From: a virus
DNA length: 23,948 nt
Direction: 5' to 3' (one strand)
Virus record (IMG/VR): IMGVR_UViG_3300025828_000195
Location: 1-23,948 of that record
Position 1 is the stretch's first letter. Each line of letters starts with the position of its first letter. The position numbers and the translations under genes are program-made. Below the pieces are notes generated by a model. It searched no databases and was not told the DNA's origin. It saw only the letters and a list, made by a program, of their open reading frames with translations. This document shows positions 20,476 to 23,948 of the stretch, in pieces.

Positions 20476-20685
20476 ATGTGGAAATGGTTGGAGAAGATGA
20501 TTTCTCCTAAAAAGTTAATCCGTGTCTCATTTAATAGTGAATGGGGTGACGGTGATGATAAAGTCTATCGAATTAAAAAAATATTAATTCAAAAAGAGAA
20601 TCATCTGAAATTCAAAGACGAGAACGATAAAGTCATTGAATACAGAAGTGCAGCTGGATTAAACTACATAGTAGAGGACGAATAA
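20476..20685 (+). CDS. small hypothetical protein
   Basis: This 69-residue protein starts MWKWLEKMISPKKLIRVSFNSEW. It is basic at the N-terminus and beta-rich further on (DKVYRIKKILIQKENHLKFKDENDK). AGGT 9 bases upstream may serve as a weak ribosome-binding site; the sequence AATAAATA overlapping its ATG is not placed to act as its late promoter. It precedes the spanin-like pair and overlaps the next start (TAATG). I do not recognise it. Confidence 0.6.
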   Translation: MWKWLEKMISPKKLIRVSFNSEWGDGDDKVYRIKKILIQKENHLKFKDENDKVIEYRSAAGLNYIVEDE

Positions 20686-21068
20686 TGAATCAGTTTTTTA
20701 TCGCAATAATTTTAGTATTGGGGGGTGGGTGTTATTTCCTATGGAATGAAAACCAAACTCTAATTCAAAACAACGTGTTGTTGGAAGGTGCAGTAGAACA
20801 ACAACAACAAGCAATGGATGCACTTCAGAGTGCATTTCAACGACAGACCTCTGCACTAAATAATATGACTGCAAAGAACGCAGAAATTGAAGCAGATATG
20901 GATAGATATCTTGATATCTTTCGTAGACATAATCTAAATCGACTTGCAGAGGCAAGACCTGGCTTAGTCGAAACAAGAGTAAATAACGGAACTAAAGAAG
21001 TATTCGATAGTATAGAAAATGATAGCAAAGAACTTAGCAACCTTAACAATCCTAGTAACAATCCTTAG
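20685..21068 (+). CDS. Rz-like inner-membrane spanin (predicted)
   Basis: This 127-residue protein has one N-terminal transmembrane segment (about 4-20, FFIAIILVLGGGCYFLW) with no signal-peptidase site, followed by a long Gln/Glu/Asn-rich coiled coil (22-75). That is the topology of inner-membrane spanins, which help fuse the inner and outer membranes at lysis. Its last 50 bases overlap, in another frame, the start of a lipoprotein gene, the classical Rz/Rz1 layout. The C-terminus is polar (SNLNNPSNNP). Identification rests on topology and gene arrangement, as spanins have little sequence conservation. Confidence 0.7.
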   Translation: MNQFFIAIILVLGGGCYFLWNENQTLIQNNVLLEGAVEQQQQAMDALQSAFQRQTSALNNMTAKNAEIEADMDRYLDIFRRHNLNRLAEARPGLVETRVNNGTKEVFDSIENDSKELSNLNNPSNNP

Positions 21069-21534
21069 TGGTTGTTCTCTATTGGGGACTAGACCTATTG
21101 AGGTCAGAACGGTTCCTGTAAAAATAGATATAGCACAACCTACACTTCCTAGAGAGATTAGTTTAACAGAACCACAATGGTATGTGGTATCTGAAGCACG
21201 TATTGTCAATAGATGTATTGAAAGACTACAAGACGATGGGTCAATGAAGAGACCTGATACTTGTCTACAAGAGGATAGAGAACATCCTGATTGGCCAGAA
21301 GGTTATACATATCTAGATAAATTTCTAGATGAAATGAGAAAACAGAACGGTGGAAGTGTTGTCTTTGTTGCAACATCAATCGGTGACTATGAAGTCATGT
21401 CTACAAATATGCAAGAACTCAGAAGGTATATCCGAGAACTTGGAGAAGTCATTATATATTATCGTAATGTAACACTACCCGATGGAGAAGAAGGTGTAGG
21501 TGTAGGTGTGAGATTGAATGGACAATCAGAATAA
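21019..21534 (+). CDS. lipoprotein, probable outer-membrane spanin partner
   Basis: This 171-residue protein has a signal sequence with lipobox LSGC (Cys19, after the hydrophobic stretch LATLTILVTI), so it should be lipid-anchored. Residue +2 is Ser, which favours sorting to the outer membrane. It starts 50 bases before the end of the Rz-like gene in a different frame, as Rz1 genes do. It is longer than most Rz1 proteins: after a short Pro-containing part (APQPTLPRE-like region at about 40-48) there is an alpha/beta domain (GGSVVFVATSIGDYEVMSTN, ELRRYIRELGEVIIYYRN). I recall similar proteins in marine T4-like phages. It may be a spanin with an added domain. Confidence 0.7.
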   Translation: MIAKNLATLTILVTILSGCSLLGTRPIEVRTVPVKIDIAQPTLPREISLTEPQWYVVSEARIVNRCIERLQDDGSMKRPDTCLQEDREHPDWPEGYTYLDKFLDEMRKQNGGSVVFVATSIGDYEVMSTNMQELRRYIRELGEVIIYYRNVTLPDGEEGVGVGVRLNGQSE

Positions 21535-22258
21535 CTTTAGACCAGCAGAAGCAGAAGAACTTGCACTATTCAGTGTTCCTTTTCTAAGAGGTAGTCTACC
21601 ACTCGACCATGACATTGTTGCAGCTGAATGTAGACAGTTAGTCTCTCAGTGTGCAGAAAGAAATCCTGACGATGACCTAAAAAACTACACTACGTATTTT
21701 GAAGAAGATATCAGATTGCAGATGCACAATCAAAGGTGGTTTAAAGACTTTTCTGATATCATCAAAGATACCTACATCAAATTCATTTATGGTTCTTTTG
21801 GTAAGGATGTAACACACTTAAAACGGTCAGACATACACTTGTTTGCATGGATAAGTATCTACAATAAACCACATCAACACGAGACACACAACCATGTTAA
21901 TTCACTCATCAGTGGAACATACTATGTAAAAAGACCTGACGATGGTCAACCAATCAAATTCCAAAATCCAAATCTTCTTGCAAACTTTGGTCATCAAATA
22001 TATGATAAACCACAAGAAGGAGAAGACCCCACTATGCTTCCAATGGGTTCACCATCTAGTCATGGTGAGGTAATGTTCTATCCAAGAACGGGAGAATTCC
22101 TTTTGTGGCCTTCATATATAATGCATAGTGTTCCAAATTGGTCAAACAAGGTTAACGACAACTATGAAAGGATTGCAATATCCTTTAATTTAAAACACAG
22201 AGAAGAAATTGATAACAATGACACTGGAACAGAGTTGTCCTATGATTTCATGAGGTAG
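21518..22258 (+). CDS. 2OG-Fe(II) oxygenase-like protein, TIGR02466 type
   Basis: This 246-residue protein resembles the putative 2OG-Fe(II) oxygenases grouped as TIGR02466. The core runs from WISIYNKPHQHETHNHVNSL (His at 119, 121, 124, 126) through SGTYYVKRP (132-140), then LLWPSYIMHSVPNWS with H203, and R218 (RIAISFNL), which would bind the 2OG carboxylate. Metal ligands would come from the His cluster and H203. The enzyme would be cytoplasmic; substrate unknown. It overlaps the lipoprotein gene by 17 bases and is the first of three consecutive oxygenase-like genes. Confidence 0.85.
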   Translation: MDNQNNFRPAEAEELALFSVPFLRGSLPLDHDIVAAECRQLVSQCAERNPDDDLKNYTTYFEEDIRLQMHNQRWFKDFSDIIKDTYIKFIYGSFGKDVTHLKRSDIHLFAWISIYNKPHQHETHNHVNSLISGTYYVKRPDDGQPIKFQNPNLLANFGHQIYDKPQEGEDPTMLPMGSPSSHGEVMFYPRTGEFLLWPSYIMHSVPNWSNKVNDNYERIAISFNLKHREEIDNNDTGTELSYDFMR

Positions 22259-22261
22259 AGT

Positions 22262-22945
22262 ATGGAAAAGTATTTTGATTTAGATGAACTCTTTGTTCAT
22301 TCCCCTAAACTAGAACCACAATATGATGGGTTTGTAATGACCATAGACAACTTCTATGAGAATGCAGAAGATATCTACACTTGGTTGAAGGAACAGAGAT
22401 ATCCATATTGGAAGTATAATGCAGAAAGAGAAAGTCGTAATGGTAAGGACTATAGAGACTGTAGACTCATTCATAAGATAGGACACCCCACACGAAAATA
22501 CATTGGTAGAATGGAACAGATTCTAAACATGTGTAGAGAACACTGGTGGAAAGGTGCTTATTCATACGACCAAGTGTATGAGTTTAATTGTTTTCAAGCT
22601 TTTCCAAATCTTTCTCAGGAACTACAACACTACCCTCATGTAGACAGTTCACTGTTTACACCTGACCACCAATCTACTCTGAACATGATTATATACTTGG
22701 ATAAAGAAGAGAGTGGTGGAACAGCAGTCTATGAAGGTGACTGGATATCTAACGATGAACAAATCAATCTATTGTATCCAGTGGAAGATAGGTTTACACT
22801 TCATAGTGTAGTAGAACATAAATTCAATCGTTGTGTTATATTTCCTGGCAATAGACTTCATGGTGCATATATCGGTGACTACACTAAATACACTGGTGAT
22901 AATTGGAGATACACACAAGTTAATTTCCTACACCCAAACTTTTAA
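22262..22945 (+). CDS. 2OG oxygenase-like protein, DUF6445 type
   Basis: This 227-residue protein begins 3 bases after the previous stop. The metal-site pattern is H126-V-D128 (YPHVDSS), H200 (GNRLHGAY) and R216 (WRYTQVNF), with a jelly-roll core (TLNMIIYLDKEESGGTAVYEG). I place it with the DUF6445-like proteins often seen in marine phages and bacteria near other such enzymes; that assignment is from memory. It is distinct in sequence from its two oxygenase neighbours, so the cluster is not a simple recent triplication. Substrate is unknown. Confidence 0.8.
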   Translation: MEKYFDLDELFVHSPKLEPQYDGFVMTIDNFYENAEDIYTWLKEQRYPYWKYNAERESRNGKDYRDCRLIHKIGHPTRKYIGRMEQILNMCREHWWKGAYSYDQVYEFNCFQAFPNLSQELQHYPHVDSSLFTPDHQSTLNMIIYLDKEESGGTAVYEGDWISNDEQINLLYPVEDRFTLHSVVEHKFNRCVIFPGNRLHGAYIGDYTKYTGDNWRYTQVNFLHPNF

Positions 22946-22951
22946 GGAACT

Positions 22952-23635
22952 ATGAAAAATTTATTTATATTTGATGAAGTAATCCCCATGGATGATTGTG
23001 AACTAATAATCAAAAGGTTTGAAAGAGCACCTGAGACAGAGGTGGAAATAACACAAGACGGTGAAAACGGTCAATACGGAGAAGTTGCAGTTGCAAAGAA
23101 TCCTGATGAAAATAATCGAGTAAAGTATATTGACCAATATGGAAGAACACTGTATAATTTCTCTTATGAAGATAATCCTGATTTCAAATATATTATAAAC
23201 AAGGTTGTAGACCATCTACCAAAAGGCCCTGACTTTTATAAAGTCAACTTTGCACAAATCATTCATTATCCTACGGGAACCTTTATGCCTATACACCAAG
23301 ATAAGGCAGATGATGACGATAGTGCAACTGCAATCGTCATGTTAAATGATGGGTTTGAAGGTGGGAGACTATGGGTAGATGGACATACCATATATTCGGG
23401 GACAGGAACCGTTGTAGGATTCAATGGGTCACAAGACCGTTTTCATTATGTAGAACCAATTTTTGCAGGTGACCGTTATGTCCTTGCAATATGGTTCGGG
23501 CCTGAACCTTTCGATAACATCGAAGAAGAGGACGGGTTAGAAGAATTTACAGAACACATGGATGAAACTGTAGAGGTAGAACAGGAAGAAAAACCAAAGG
23601 CATCTAAAAAATTTGAAGCATTCATTACCAAGTAA
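22952..23635 (+). CDS. 2OG-Fe(II) oxygenase, prolyl-hydroxylase-like
   Basis: This 227-residue protein has AAGGAAC 5 bases upstream of its ATG. It carries the P4H-like core: HYPTGTFMPIHQDK (H115-x-D117), AIVMLNDGFEGGRLWVDG, VVGFNGSQDRFHYVEPI (H165) and DRYVLAIWFGPE (R175). All four expected cofactor-binding residues are present, so it is probably active. The C-terminal 40 residues are acidic then basic (EEEDGLEEFTEHMDE..., KPKASKKFEAF). It is the third oxygenase in a row; its stop overlaps the next start (TAATG). Confidence 0.87.
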   Translation: MKNLFIFDEVIPMDDCELIIKRFERAPETEVEITQDGENGQYGEVAVAKNPDENNRVKYIDQYGRTLYNFSYEDNPDFKYIINKVVDHLPKGPDFYKVNFAQIIHYPTGTFMPIHQDKADDDDSATAIVMLNDGFEGGRLWVDGHTIYSGTGTVVGFNGSQDRFHYVEPIFAGDRYVLAIWFGPEPFDNIEEEDGLEEFTEHMDETVEVEQEEKPKASKKFEAFITK

Positions 23636-23817
23636 TGGAACATGCTTATAAATGTGCAGTGTGTGGAGTATTATTTCCAGTAGAAAAACTGGTATATCAT
23701 ACTGACCCAAATAAAAAACCGTTATACCTCTTTTGTGGAGTTGAGTGTAGTTTTAAACATCATCAGGAGAAAATAGATGCCAATAAAATTAAGCAAGAGT
23801 CAAGTATTAGTCAATAG
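23635..23817 (+). CDS. small zinc-finger protein
   Basis: This 60-residue protein has CAVC (residues 7-10) and a second Cys pair, C34 and C39 (FCGVEC), with nearby His in SFKHHQ. It starts at the TAATG overlap with the oxygenase gene. The spacing suits a single treble-clef or zinc-ribbon finger (FPVEKLVYHTDPNKKPLYLFCG). Such phage proteins may bind RNA polymerase, DNA or RNA; no specific role can be given. The next gene begins inside its 3' end. Confidence 0.7.
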   Translation: MEHAYKCAVCGVLFPVEKLVYHTDPNKKPLYLFCGVECSFKHHQEKIDANKIKQESSISQ

Positions 23818-23948
23818 AGATACAAAGAAAAAGTCTATCTCACATGATTATGTCAAAACCAAATCAAAAGAAGAGTTGATTGAGTTATACAATAAGTCAG
23901 GTCAACTACCAAAACGTAAACAAAAAATTAAAAATGAACTAGTGAAAA
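23777..23948 (+). CDS. conserved small phage protein, 3'-truncated
   Basis: An ATG at 23777, 6 bases after AGGAGA, opens a frame that runs off the window end (57 codons seen). It begins MPIKLSKSQVLVNRDTKKKS, followed by HDYVKTKSKEELIELYNKSG and LPKRKQKIKNELVK. The sequence is basic, and I recall similar short proteins in T4-like marine phages. It overlaps the zinc-finger gene by 41 bases in another frame; the strong ribosome-binding site and amino-acid pattern favour it being real. No function is known to me. Confidence 0.7.
   Translation, partial: MPIKLSKSQVLVNRDTKKKSISHDYVKTKSKEELIELYNKSGQLPKRKQKIKNELVK

Noticed and set aside
20469-20476. AATAAATA overlapping the ATG at 20476 as a late promoter
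   Set aside because: With T4 spacing the transcript would begin inside the gene, at about 20482, so it cannot serve that start.
1-23948. CRISPR array, insertion sequence or attachment site
   Set aside because: I saw no regularly spaced repeats, transposase motifs or inverted-repeat ends. The tRNA genes are complete with encoded CCA, and I saw no integrase or duplicated tRNA end.

Overview
The window looks like part of the genome of a tailed phage related to T4 (a contractile-tailed, T4-like marine phage of the cyanophage/pelagiphage kind). The signs are a T4-type primase with zinc finger and TOPRIM domains, a class Ia ribonucleotide reductase operon (nrdA, nrdB, glutaredoxin), exact or near TATAAATA late-promoter boxes, phage tRNAs with encoded CCA, an overlapping spanin-like pair, and many short hypothetical genes and 2-oxoglutarate/Fe(II) oxygenases of types I recall from marine T4-like phages. 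The DNA is AT-rich, every gene is on the + strand, and most neighbours overlap or nearly touch. The host cannot be read from the sequence. An AT-rich marine alphaproteobacterium such as SAR11 is a guess from overall resemblance.

Layout. Positions 1-9883 hold virion-associated and accessory proteins. They begin with a 5'-truncated conserved protein. Next come two genes whose N-termini resemble the T4 internal-protein capsid-targeting sequence; the second encodes a nucleotidyltransferase joined to a P-loop kinase. Then follow a coiled-coil/DUF/HNH fusion, a beta-rich structural protein, a DUF5872-like protein, a cupin-like protein and a run of hypotheticals. A terminator closes this block. Positions 9938-13112 hold a conserved hypothetical, tRNA-Thr(UGU), tRNA-Ala(UGC), another conserved hypothetical, a PAP2-type phosphatase, a four-helix membrane protein and two tandem paralogous small acidic proteins. 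Positions 13156-18821 are the replication and nucleotide block: primase, NrdA, a 2OG oxygenase, NrdB and glutaredoxin. Positions 18908-20312 form two short units, each headed by a consensus sigma70-type promoter embedded in a terminator-like hairpin; they encode small proteins, an HExxH metallopeptidase-like protein and a HAD-family deoxynucleotidase. Positions 20318-20463 are non-coding and fold into several helices ending in a terminator, so they are a candidate small RNA. Positions 20476-23948 hold a spanin-like pair, three consecutive 2OG oxygenase-like genes, a zinc-finger protein and a 3'-truncated gene.

How the parts may work together. The nrd operon, glutaredoxin, primase and nucleotidase serve DNA precursor supply and replication. 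The first block looks like proteins assembled into or packaged within the head. The spanin pair serves lysis. The most unusual signals are: (1) prohead-protease-like cleavage motifs exactly at the domain borders of a capsid-targeted enzyme fusion; (2) terminators whose loop carries the next promoter's -35 box; (3) near-leaderless starts at the head of nearly every transcription unit; (4) a structured RNA candidate; (5) apparent absence of GTAC and near-absence of GATC; and (6) four Fe(II)/2OG oxygenase-like genes within about 7 kb.
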